Assembly: GCF_000420645.1 (NCBI RefSeq)
Contig: NZ_ATVI01000006.1
Span: forward strand, 372,001-436,000
Length of the DNA stretch: 64,000 nucleotides
From: Nevskia ramosa DSM 11499
Lineage (GTDB): Bacteria; Pseudomonadota; Gammaproteobacteria; Nevskiales; Nevskiaceae
Direction of reading: 5' to 3'
Shown: positions 50,949-57,999 of the stretch, in pieces
How the letters are laid out: each line of letters opens with the position of its first letter
Position numbering within the stretch: the first letter of the stretch is position 1
The notes under the pieces: generated by a model
The model's database searches: none
Told to the model about the DNA's origin: nothing
What the model saw: the letters and a program-made list of their open reading frames with translations, nothing else
Translations under genes and position numbers: made by a program

Positions 50949-50964
50949 AGCAGCCAACGTGCCC
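50949..50964 (-). promoter_or_regulatory. Sigma-54 promoter candidate for the hydrolase operon
   Basis: Minus strand gGGCACG-ttgg-cTGCT, GG-N10-GC exact. Predicted start near 50938, about 124 bases before the ATG. The 333-base gap 50815-51147 holds no supported gene apart from leaders and a weak opposite element near 50993-51009. Confidence 0.6.
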
Positions 50965-51147
50965 GTCATCGCCCCAACTCATGCCATCGGTGCAGGAGCG
51001 GGGCTTGCCCATGGAGCGTCACGAGCCTGCTGCGCTCTCCGATAGGTCTGCAGCTGGTTGTCTGGGCGCTTGTGGCTCGTTCGAGGCTGGAGTGGGAGAT
51101 CAGCCCGCCAGTCCTTCCATCAACAGATCATCGAGCGAGAAACCATC

Positions 51148-51531
51148 ATGAAAGTCAGAACCCTCATCGCGACAACCGTCCTGCTGCTGAGTGCCACGCA
51201 ACTCCACGCCCAAGGCCAGGCCGACAGCAAACCCACCGGCGGCGTCGGTGCCGGCACTTCGAACGGCAAGACCGACGGCAATCCGACTCCCGGCGGGCCG
51301 GACGAAAAGTCGAACATGAAAGCGAAGAAGAACAAGCGCAGCGGCACCGAAGGCACGCAGAGCGGTGCCAAGCCCGGCACGCCGACGGCGACGCCGGCGG
51401 AAGAGCCAGGCACCGCAGGCAAGCCGACCACGCCGGGCAGCAGCGACACCCAGAGCGGCAAGAAGACCGGCGAACCGGATGCCGGCCATGACTACGGCGC
51501 GGGCAAATCCGAGACGCCGAAGCCGCACTGA
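51148..51531 (+). CDS. Secreted low-complexity Gly/Thr/Pro/Lys-rich protein
   Basis: A 127-residue protein with a signal peptide (VRTLIATTVLLLSATQLHAQ) and a mature part almost entirely of Gly, Thr, Pro, Lys, Ser, Asp with no hydrophobic core: predicted disordered. No family known to me. The composition recalls hydrophilic stress proteins. The start ATG 51148 has only a weak purine stretch upstream. A strong bidirectional terminator follows. Confidence 0.7.
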   Translation: MKVRTLIATTVLLLSATQLHAQGQADSKPTGGVGAGTSNGKTDGNPTPGGPDEKSNMKAKKNKRSGTEGTQSGAKPGTPTATPAEEPGTAGKPTTPGSSDTQSGKKTGEPDAGHDYGAGKSETPKPH

Positions 51532-51539
51532 ACCAAGTC

Positions 51540-51576
51540 CGAGTCAGGCCGGGCGCAAGCTCGGCCTGACTCGTTT
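51540..51576. terminator. Bidirectional terminator
   Basis: CGAGTCAGGCCG and CGGCCTGACTCG form a perfect 12-bp stem, followed by TTT, between convergent genes ending at 51531 and 51586. Confidence 0.8.
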
Positions 51577-51585
51577 CGACAGGGT

Positions 51586-52845
51586 TCAGGAATGCTCGCT
51601 CAACGGCGGCAAGCCCTGATCGGTCACCACCACCGGCTTTGACGAACCCACCGGCACACCGCTGGCCAGGCTCGGCAGCCGGCGCAGCAGGTGGTAGGCC
51701 AGGATGCTGATCAGCCGACGCAGCATCGGCGGCAGACGCGCCTTGTGCAGCGTCAGCTCCTGACACCTGGTTTCGATCAGGCCTTCCAGATTGCTGCGCA
51801 GGGTCGCCGCGAATTCGGCGTCGCGCATCACCAGATTCGATTCCAGATTCAGGAACAGGCTCAGCGGATCGAGATTGCTCGATCCCACCGTCGACCAGTC
51901 ATCGTCGATCACCGCAACCTTGGCGTGCAGCGGCCGCTCGGTGTACTCGAAGATCCGCGCGCCGGCACGCAGCAGTTCGTCATCCAGCGCCCGCGCCAGC
52001 CAGCGCACGATCGGCATGTCCGGACGTCCCTGCAGGATCAGCCGGACTTTCACGCCACGCTCGGCCGCACGGCGGAATTCGCGCATCAGCCGATAGCTGG
52101 GCAGGAAGTAGGCGTTGGCCAGAATGATGTCGCGCTTCGCGTTGCGAATGCCGATGCGATAGACGTGCTCGATGTCGTCGCGATGCTGATCGTTGTCGCG
52201 CACCACCAGCATGGCGCCGGTCTTGCCGTGATCGCCGGTCTCGGGCTTGCGCGACCGCAACGGCCAGGATCGCCAGCGCCAGCGCGGGCTGGTCGCCACA
52301 TCGTTGTTCTTGCTGAAGTGCGCGTGGATGTGCTCGACCACTGGGCCTTCGACCAGCACCGCGTAATCCTGCTTCGATTCCGGTCCGTAGGCCCTCAGGT
52401 GCTCGGCCGACAGGTTGATGCCGCCGATCAGTGCCTGCTTGCCATCGATGACCACGGTCTTGCGATGCAGGCGGCGAAAGATATTGGTGCGATAACCGAG
52501 CTTGCGCGGCTGCGGATCGAACAGCTTGAAGTGGACACCGGCATCGATGAGCGCGGTGATGAACGCGGGCGTCAATTCCTCCGAGCCATAGCCATCGACC
52601 ACCAGCTCCACATGAACGCCGCGCTTCGCAGCGTCGATCAGCTTCAGCTGCAGTTCGTTGCCGACCTGATCCTCGAAGAGGATGAAAGTCTCGATCAGCA
52701 CTTCCTGCGTGGCGCTGGCGATCGCGTCGAACACCAGCGGAAAGAACGCTTCGCCGTTCTCGAGCAGGCGCAGTCGATTGCCTTCGGTCCAGTGCCGTGT
52801 GGAGGAGGCCATGCTGGTAGGACGGCTACTTGCGGGAGCGTTCAT
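51586..52845 (-). CDS. clsB: Cardiolipin synthase B-like phospholipase D protein
   Basis: A 419-residue phospholipase-D-superfamily enzyme with two HKD motifs: LHRKTVVIDGKQALIGGIN near 141 and LHAKVAVIDDDWSTVGSSNLD near 330 (first parts quoted). The order and spacing match ClsB/YbhO, which makes cardiolipin from phosphatidylglycerol. The ATG at 52845 overlaps the stop of the EEP gene as ATGA, the same pairing as ybhP-clsB in E. coli. The C-terminal 60 residues are variable. Confidence 0.88.
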   Translation of the reverse strand: MNAPASSRPTSMASSTRHWTEGNRLRLLENGEAFFPLVFDAIASATQEVLIETFILFEDQVGNELQLKLIDAAKRGVHVELVVDGYGSEELTPAFITALIDAGVHFKLFDPQPRKLGYRTNIFRRLHRKTVVIDGKQALIGGINLSAEHLRAYGPESKQDYAVLVEGPVVEHIHAHFSKNNDVATSPRWRWRSWPLRSRKPETGDHGKTGAMLVVRDNDQHRDDIEHVYRIGIRNAKRDIILANAYFLPSYRLMREFRRAAERGVKVRLILQGRPDMPIVRWLARALDDELLRAGARIFEYTERPLHAKVAVIDDDWSTVGSSNLDPLSLFLNLESNLVMRDAEFAATLRSNLEGLIETRCQELTLHKARLPPMLRRLISILAYHLLRRLPSLASGVPVGSSKPVVVTDQGLPPLSEHS

Positions 52846-53606
52846 GGCTGCAGGGTGGCGGTCAGTGCGGCGTGATCGGAGAGATGCTTCCACGGCGGCG
52901 CCGACAACACTTCGGCAGCGGCGACAGTGACACCACGGACGTAGATGCGATCCAGGCGCAGCAGTGGCACCCGCACCGGGAAGCTGCGCGGGCTGAGCTG
53001 GCCGGTGGCAACGAAGGCATCGACCAGCCCGGCCTTGGCCAGCATCGGGCCGGCGCGCTGGCGCCAGTCATTGAAATCGCCGCCGACGATCAGCGGCGCT
53101 TCCGGAGGCAGCTCGGCGATGAAGTCGCAGAGACGTTCCAGCTGCTGCCGGCGATGCGCTTCACGCAGGCCGAGGTGGGTGCAGATCGCATGCACTTCCA
53201 GCGGCGGCCGCTTGCCGCCTTGCGGCACTGCGAGCACGCAATGCAGGAAGCCGCGCGGCTCGGTGCCGAGAATGGAAATATCGTGATTGTCCCAGCGCAG
53301 GATCGGAAATTTCGACAACACCGCATTGCCGTGATGGCCATCGGCATAGACCGCGTTGCGGCCGTAGGCGACGTTGCCCCACAGGGTGTCGGCAATGAAG
53401 CTCGATTGCTCTTCCGCCGGCCAGCCGGCATGACGCAGTGCGTGACCCGCATGGCTGCCCAGCGTTTCCTGCAGGAACACGATATCGGCGTGCACCGCGT
53501 GCACCGCCGCCTTCAGCTCCGGCAACACGAAGCGCCTATTGAACTGGGCAAAGCCCATGTGGATGTTCAGGGTCATCAGGGTCAGCGTGGGAAGGCTTGC
53601 TGGCAT
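52842..53606 (-). CDS. Endonuclease/exonuclease/phosphatase family protein, YbhP-like
   Basis: A 254-residue EEP-fold protein: LMTLNIHMGFAQ (metal site Asn), VFLQETLG (Glu), GDFNDWR (Asp/Asn) and LSDHAALTATL (Asp-His). Members act on DNA, phosphoinositides or phospholipid head groups; next to ClsB a lipid phosphodiesterase role is plausible, as for YbhP. Of the possible starts, ATG 53606 (MPASLPTL) is chosen; a GTG at 53651 would add 15 residues. No clear ribosome site at either. Confidence 0.85.
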   Translation of the reverse strand: MPASLPTLTLMTLNIHMGFAQFNRRFVLPELKAAVHAVHADIVFLQETLGSHAGHALRHAGWPAEEQSSFIADTLWGNVAYGRNAVYADGHHGNAVLSKFPILRWDNHDISILGTEPRGFLHCVLAVPQGGKRPPLEVHAICTHLGLREAHRRQQLERLCDFIAELPPEAPLIVGGDFNDWRQRAGPMLAKAGLVDAFVATGQLSPRSFPVRVPLLRLDRIYVRGVTVAAAEVLSAPPWKHLSDHAALTATLQP

Positions 53607-53692
53607 ACGGCGCGACGGAATCTGGTCAGTGTCCACTGGCAGTAGCGGCACGTTCCGTTCCTGCGCCTGCCGCCCAGTTCGCGGAGCTAGAC

Positions 53693-53708
53693 AGGCACGC
53701 TAACTGCC
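53693..53708 (+). promoter_or_regulatory. Sigma-54-like element abutting the YbhN start
   Basis: aGGCACG-ctaa-cTGCc with GG-N10-GC exact. Its predicted start (about 53718) is two bases before the ATG at 53720, so the transcript would be leaderless. Good motif, doubtful position. Confidence 0.3.
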
Positions 53709-53719
53709 CCGGCTCAGGG

Positions 53720-54745
53720 ATGCAGACCAATCCGCCCAGCCGCCAACATCACTATCAGCTGCTCAAGCGCGGACTCGCGGTCGCGTTCTTTCTGCTCGTC
53801 GCCTGGCTGATCTATCGCTACGGCCGAACGCTGGACTGGCAGCAGATCTGGCGCTCGGTGCAGCAAATCGATCGCAGCACCTTGCTGCTGGCTGCGGCCT
53901 GCTCGATCGGCAGCTACGCCGTTTATGCCTGCGTCGATCTGTTCGCACGCCATGCGCTGCGATTGCAGGTATCGAAAGCCAAGGCGATGGCAATCGCCTT
54001 CGTCTGCTACGCCTTCAATCTGAACTTCGGCTCCTGGGTCGGCAGCATCGGCTTCCGCTACCGGCTCTATTCGCGCATCGGTCTCGATGCCGAGCAGGTC
54101 ACGCGAGTGGTCGGCATGAGTCTGGTCACCAACTGGTCCGGCTACTTCCTGCTTGCAGGCGTGGCCTTCGCGTTCAACTTCGTCAAGCCGCCGGCAGGCT
54201 GGGAAATCGGCAGGCTGGGTTTGACCATCGCCGGTGTCGCGCTGCTGGCGACCCTGGTTCTCTACATCGGTGCTTCGGCATTGGCGAAGCGGCGCAGCTG
54301 GACGATACGCGGCCGCGAACTGAGCTTGCCCAGCGCCGGTTTCGCTACCTTGCAGGTGCTGGTATCGAGCCTCAACTGGCTGCTGATCGCCGGCATCCTG
54401 TACGTGCTGCTGCGCCAGCACGTCGACTTTCCGCTGGTGCTCGGTGTTTTCCTGCTGGCCGCCATCGCCGGCGCAGCGACCCATGTGCCCGCCGGTCTCG
54501 GCGTCACCGAAGCGGTGTTCTTCGCCGTGCTCGGCAGCCGCGTGCCGCATGCCGAACTGTTTGCCGCGCTGCTCACCTACCGCGCGCTCTATTACCTGAT
54601 GCCGCTGTGCGCTGCGATCCCGGTTTACTTCCTGCTCGAGGCCCAGGGCCGCAGCCACAAGCTCGATGCAGAGAACGACGCAGCAGAACACCCCGAAGAG
54701 ACTGCTGCCGCCATCCCGCAACAGCAGCGGTCCGCGCAGACCTGA
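53720..54745 (+). CDS. YbhN-like lysylphosphatidylglycerol-synthase-TM-domain protein
   Basis: A 341-residue polytopic membrane protein of the UPF0104/YbhN group: about eight transmembrane segments, FNLNFGSWVGSIGFRYRLYSRIGL, and THVPAGLGVTEAVFFAVLG (quoted in parts). It is homologous to the flippase domain of MprF. In E. coli ybhN is in one operon with ybhP and clsB; here it is divergent from that pair. The ATG at 53720 follows AGGG almost directly, an unusually short spacing. Confidence 0.87.
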   Translation: MQTNPPSRQHHYQLLKRGLAVAFFLLVAWLIYRYGRTLDWQQIWRSVQQIDRSTLLLAAACSIGSYAVYACVDLFARHALRLQVSKAKAMAIAFVCYAFNLNFGSWVGSIGFRYRLYSRIGLDAEQVTRVVGMSLVTNWSGYFLLAGVAFAFNFVKPPAGWEIGRLGLTIAGVALLATLVLYIGASALAKRRSWTIRGRELSLPSAGFATLQVLVSSLNWLLIAGILYVLLRQHVDFPLVLGVFLLAAIAGAATHVPAGLGVTEAVFFAVLGSRVPHAELFAALLTYRALYYLMPLCAAIPVYFLLEAQGRSHKLDAENDAAEHPEETAAAIPQQQRSAQT

Positions 54746-54764
54746 GCGCTGCGCAGGCTTTTTT
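54741..54764 (+). terminator. Probable terminator after YbhN-like gene
   Basis: CCTGAGC...GCGCAGG forms an imperfect stem that overlaps the YbhN stop, followed by six T. Confidence 0.5.
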
Positions 54765-54794
54765 CAACCGCAGTTTCCCGCAATCCACCACTGC

Positions 54795-54811
54795 TCCGGA
54801 CTACGTCCGGA
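54795..54811. promoter_or_regulatory. Perfect palindrome upstream of katE (operator candidate)
   Basis: TCCGGAC-TAC-GTCCGGA, 61 bases before the katE ATG. It could bind a dimeric regulator or form a leader hairpin. No sigma-54 element is present in this gap. Confidence 0.4.
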
Positions 54812-54871
54812 CCGCCTGCTGTTTCCCATCGTCGATATCCGCGATGGGACCCATCCGAGGAGACCGACACC

Positions 54872-56956
54872 ATGGCAAAGGCAAAAAACCCGCGCCGCGC
54901 AGCTCCGCGCGGCAATACCGATGTACTGGATGCTTATCGGGTATCCGATGAAGGTTCCGGCCTGACCAGCAATCAGGGCATTCCGATTCCCGATGACGAC
55001 AACAGCCTGCGCGCCGGCGAACGCGGGCCGACCTTGGCGGAAGATTTCTACTTCCTGGAAAAGATCCAGCACTTCGATCACGAGCGCATTCCGGAGCGCG
55101 TGGTTCATGCGCGCGGCGTCGGTGCCCACGGCTACTTCGAAGCCAGCAAGGACATCTCCGATGTCACTCAGGCGAAGTTCCTGAAGCCCGGCGCGCAGAC
55201 ACCGGTGTTCGTGCGCTTCTCCACCGTGGCCGGCGAGAAAGGCTCCACCGATGTCGCCCGCGACGTGCGCGGCTTCGCGACCAAGTTCTACACCGAAGAA
55301 GGCGTGTTCGATCTGGTCGGCAACAACATCCCGGTGTTCTTCATCCAGGATGCGATCAAGTTTCCCGATCTGATCCACGCGGTGAAACCGGAACCGCACA
55401 ACGCCATTCCGCAGGCCGCGTCGGCCCACGACACCTTCTGGGATTTCGCCTCGCTGACCACCGAAACCACGCACATGCTGATGTGGGTGATGAGTGATCG
55501 CGCGTTGCCGCGTTCGCTGGCGATGATGGAAGGCTTCGGCGTGCACACCTTCCGCCTGATCAACGCGGCCGGTGCCGCTACCCTGGTGAAATTCCACTGG
55601 AAGCCGAAGGCCGGCACCCACAGCCTGATCTGGGATGAAGCGGTGCAGATCTCCGGTGCCGATCCGGATTTCCATCGCCGTGATCTCTGGGAGCAGATCG
55701 AAGCCGGCAACTTCCCGGAATGGGAGCTGGGCCTGCAGATGTTCACCGAGAAGGACGCCGCCAAGTGGCCGTTCGACGTGCTCGATGCGACCAAGCTGGT
55801 GCCCGAGGAACTGTGCCCGGTGGTGGTGGTCGGCAAGATGGTGCTGAACCGCAATCCGGACAACTATTTCGCCGAGACCGAACAGGTGGCCTACAGCGTC
55901 GGCCATCTGGTGCCGGGCATCGATCTGTCCGAAGACCCGCTGCTGCAGGGCCGCGTGTTCTCGTATCAGGACACCCAGCTGTCGCGCCTCGGCAGCCCGA
56001 ACTTCAACGAGCTGCCGATCAACCGCTCGCGCTCGCCGGTGCACAGCAACCAGCGTGATGCCCACATGCGCATGACCATCAACCAGGGCCGTGCCGCGTA
56101 CTCGCCGAACTCGGTCGGCGGCGGTTGCCCGATGACCGGACGGCCGGGCTTCAAGACCTTTCCGGCGCCGCTATCCGGCGTCAAGCAGCGCATCCGCGCC
56201 GCCAGCTTCGCCGAGCATTTCTCGCAGGCGACGCTGTTCTACAACAGTCAAACCACGGTCGAACGCGTCCACATCGCGGCTGCCTTCAGCTTCGAACTCG
56301 GCAAGCTCGAAACGCCGGCGATCCGTGAACGCATGCTCGGCAATCTGGCCAAGGTCAGCAGCGAACTGGCGAAGACCATCGGCGACAACCTGAACATCGT
56401 TCCCGATGCCCGCAAGGGTGGTCCGGCGGTCGATGTGAAGGTCAAGAATCCGATCAAGCAGTCGGCAGCGCTGAGCTTGATGTTCCGTCCGGGCAGCAAT
56501 GGCGTTCGCGGCCTGAAGATCGCCGTGCTCGCCGGGCCCGGCTGCAACGATCAGCAGATCGCTTCGGCGAAGACGGCGTTGACCACGGCCGGCGCCACGG
56601 TGAAAGTGCTGGCGGCGAAGCTCGGCACGCTCAAGGGCCAGCATGGCGAGGTGCAGGTCGATCACACCCTGGCGACGATGCCGTCGGTGGCTTTCGATGC
56701 GCTGGTGATTCCCGGCGGCGCCTCGCCGGCCGCCTTGGCGAAGACCGTGGAAGGCACGGCGTTCGTGCGCGAAACCCACAACCACCTGAAGACCATCGTC
56801 GCCTGCAAGGACGCCGCACCGTTACTCGCAGCCGCTGGTGTCAAGGCGGATTCGATCGGCGTGTTCCGCTTCGCCTCGTCGAAATCCGAGTGGGCTGCGG
56901 TGATCGCCGCGATCGCCAGGCTCAAGCATTACGAGCGCAGCGAGCAGGCGGTCTGA
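54872..56956 (+). CDS. katE: Catalase HPII-type (large subunit, clade 2)
   Basis: A 694-residue monofunctional haem catalase that converts hydrogen peroxide to water and oxygen. Catalytic His79 in VVHARGVGAHGYF, Asn151 in VGNNIPVFFIQD, and the proximal haem ligand Tyr365 in FSYQDTQLSRLG. From about residue 540 a DJ-1/PfpI-like domain (KIAVLAGPGCNDQQI, ALVIPGGASPAAL) gives the large-subunit architecture of HPII. GAGGAG precedes the ATG. It is alone between the YbhN-like gene and the glycine-zipper gene. Confidence 0.96.
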   Translation: MAKAKNPRRAAPRGNTDVLDAYRVSDEGSGLTSNQGIPIPDDDNSLRAGERGPTLAEDFYFLEKIQHFDHERIPERVVHARGVGAHGYFEASKDISDVTQAKFLKPGAQTPVFVRFSTVAGEKGSTDVARDVRGFATKFYTEEGVFDLVGNNIPVFFIQDAIKFPDLIHAVKPEPHNAIPQAASAHDTFWDFASLTTETTHMLMWVMSDRALPRSLAMMEGFGVHTFRLINAAGAATLVKFHWKPKAGTHSLIWDEAVQISGADPDFHRRDLWEQIEAGNFPEWELGLQMFTEKDAAKWPFDVLDATKLVPEELCPVVVVGKMVLNRNPDNYFAETEQVAYSVGHLVPGIDLSEDPLLQGRVFSYQDTQLSRLGSPNFNELPINRSRSPVHSNQRDAHMRMTINQGRAAYSPNSVGGGCPMTGRPGFKTFPAPLSGVKQRIRAASFAEHFSQATLFYNSQTTVERVHIAAAFSFELGKLETPAIRERMLGNLAKVSSELAKTIGDNLNIVPDARKGGPAVDVKVKNPIKQSAALSLMFRPGSNGVRGLKIAVLAGPGCNDQQIASAKTALTTAGATVKVLAAKLGTLKGQHGEVQVDHTLATMPSVAFDALVIPGGASPAALAKTVEGTAFVRETHNHLKTIVACKDAAPLLAAAGVKADSIGVFRFASSKSEWAAVIAAIARLKHYERSEQAV

Positions 56957-56985
56957 TCGGCCGCTCCACTCGCTGATGGGTGCGG

Positions 56986-57015
56986 GGTCAGCGCGGTTTG
57001 ACGACCGCGCCGACC
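56986..57015 (+). terminator. Hairpin after katE
   Basis: GGTC-a-GCGCGGT pairs with ACCGCGC-c-GACC around TTGACG: an 11-bp stem with one mismatch. It is followed by CACCCTTTC, a poor T-run. Confidence 0.55.
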
Positions 57016-57082
57016 TCACCCTTTCTGCCCGCCGCCTTGTAATAACTGCCCGATTCCACGATCGGGAACGCGCACCAGCAGC

Positions 57083-57098
57083 GGGCACGCGCGATGCA
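57083..57098 (+). promoter_or_regulatory. Sigma-54 promoter candidate for the glycine-zipper gene
   Basis: gGGCACG-cgcg-aTGCA with GG-N10-GC exact. Predicted start near 57109, about 28 bases before the ATG at 57137, whose GGAGGA lies between. Confidence 0.6.
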
Positions 57099-57136
57099 AT
57101 CGCCTTTCTTCGTCAACCAGACCAATGGAGGAATCC

Positions 57137-57856
57137 ATGACATTCGGTACTGATACGAAGCCCCCGCGCACCGAGCTTCGGCACCCCGCAGGCGCCCATC
57201 GCGCCCGCTTGAACCGCAGGCAGTCCAGATCCCGCAATGGCACTGATCAGGGTCCCCAAACGACCCGGCAGGGCCCGCCACGAGTAGGCTCCATGACCAT
57301 CATCATCACCGGCAACTTCGAGCAGCTTCCCGACGCCCAGAAGGCTTTGTCCGATCTCGCTGACGCCGGCATCGCCGCCGGGCAGATGACCACTTTCTTC
57401 GTCAGCCCGTCCGCCGAGCCGGACCAGTACTTCGAAGGCGATGGTCCGCCGCCTGTCGATGAAGCCGCCAAGGGCGGTGCATCCGGCGCCGCCGTCGGCG
57501 CTGCGATCGGTGCGGTTGCCGGACTGGCGACCTTGCCGCTGCTCGGCCCGGCTGCCGTTGCGGTGGCTGGCGCGGGTGCCTATGTCGGCTCGTTCGCCGG
57601 CGCGATGCTCAAGGTGGAGGATCACAACGAGCCGAGTGCCGAGACGCCCGCCGAAGTGCTTCCGGACCCGTCGGCACGCCGCAAGGCCGGCTCGCTGATC
57701 GCCGTGGCGGCACCGACGCCAGAGCTGCAGCGCAAGGTTGCCGACATCCTGAGGACACGCGGTGGCACCGACATCGAGCGTACCGAAGGCACGCTCGTCG
57801 AAGGCCAATGGACCGACTTCGATCCGCTGGCGCCGCTGCGCTTGATCGACGCCTAG
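57137..57856 (+). CDS. Glycine-zipper membrane protein with general-stress-17M-like halves
   Basis: A 239-residue protein if started at ATG 57137, which has a strong GGAGGA. The recognisable part starts at an internal ATG (57293, MTIIITGNFEQL): an alpha/beta module like general stress protein 17M, a glycine-zipper hairpin (GGASGAAVGAAIGAVAGLA, then GPAAVAVAGAGAYVG), and a second module (AGSLIAVAAPTPELQRKVADIL, in part) ending at a Trp/Asp tail. The first 52 residues have poor third-position GC and look non-coding, so 57293 remains possible. Such proteins are linked to envelope stress, without known activity. Confidence 0.75.
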   Translation: MTFGTDTKPPRTELRHPAGAHRARLNRRQSRSRNGTDQGPQTTRQGPPRVGSMTIIITGNFEQLPDAQKALSDLADAGIAAGQMTTFFVSPSAEPDQYFEGDGPPPVDEAAKGGASGAAVGAAIGAVAGLATLPLLGPAAVAVAGAGAYVGSFAGAMLKVEDHNEPSAETPAEVLPDPSARRKAGSLIAVAAPTPELQRKVADILRTRGGTDIERTEGTLVEGQWTDFDPLAPLRLIDA

Positions 57857-57891
57857 GGCAGTTTTCTTTTTGCAGCTACCAACATCCGGTC

Positions 57892-57973
57892 GTCATTCCC
57901 GCGCAGGCGGGAATCCAGTTCTGATGCGGCGCGCCACGGCCCAAACTGGATTCCCGCCTTCGCGGGAATGACG
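57892..57973. repeat. REP/BIME-like element, copy 2
   Basis: The same 82-base palindromic element as 45481-45562, starting GTCATTCCCGCGCAGGCGGG and ending in CGGGAATGACG. It is placed between the convergent glycine-zipper gene and the CheB-CheR kinase, and may serve as a terminator for both. Confidence 0.85.
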
Positions 57974-57999
57974 GGTTCAAGGGCTGCGAAGAAAAGCGC

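Noticed and set aside
50993-51009. GG-N10-GC element before the secreted low-complexity gene
   Set aside because: Only the spacing and part of -12 match (aGGagCG-gggc-TTGCc); too weak to list beside the others.
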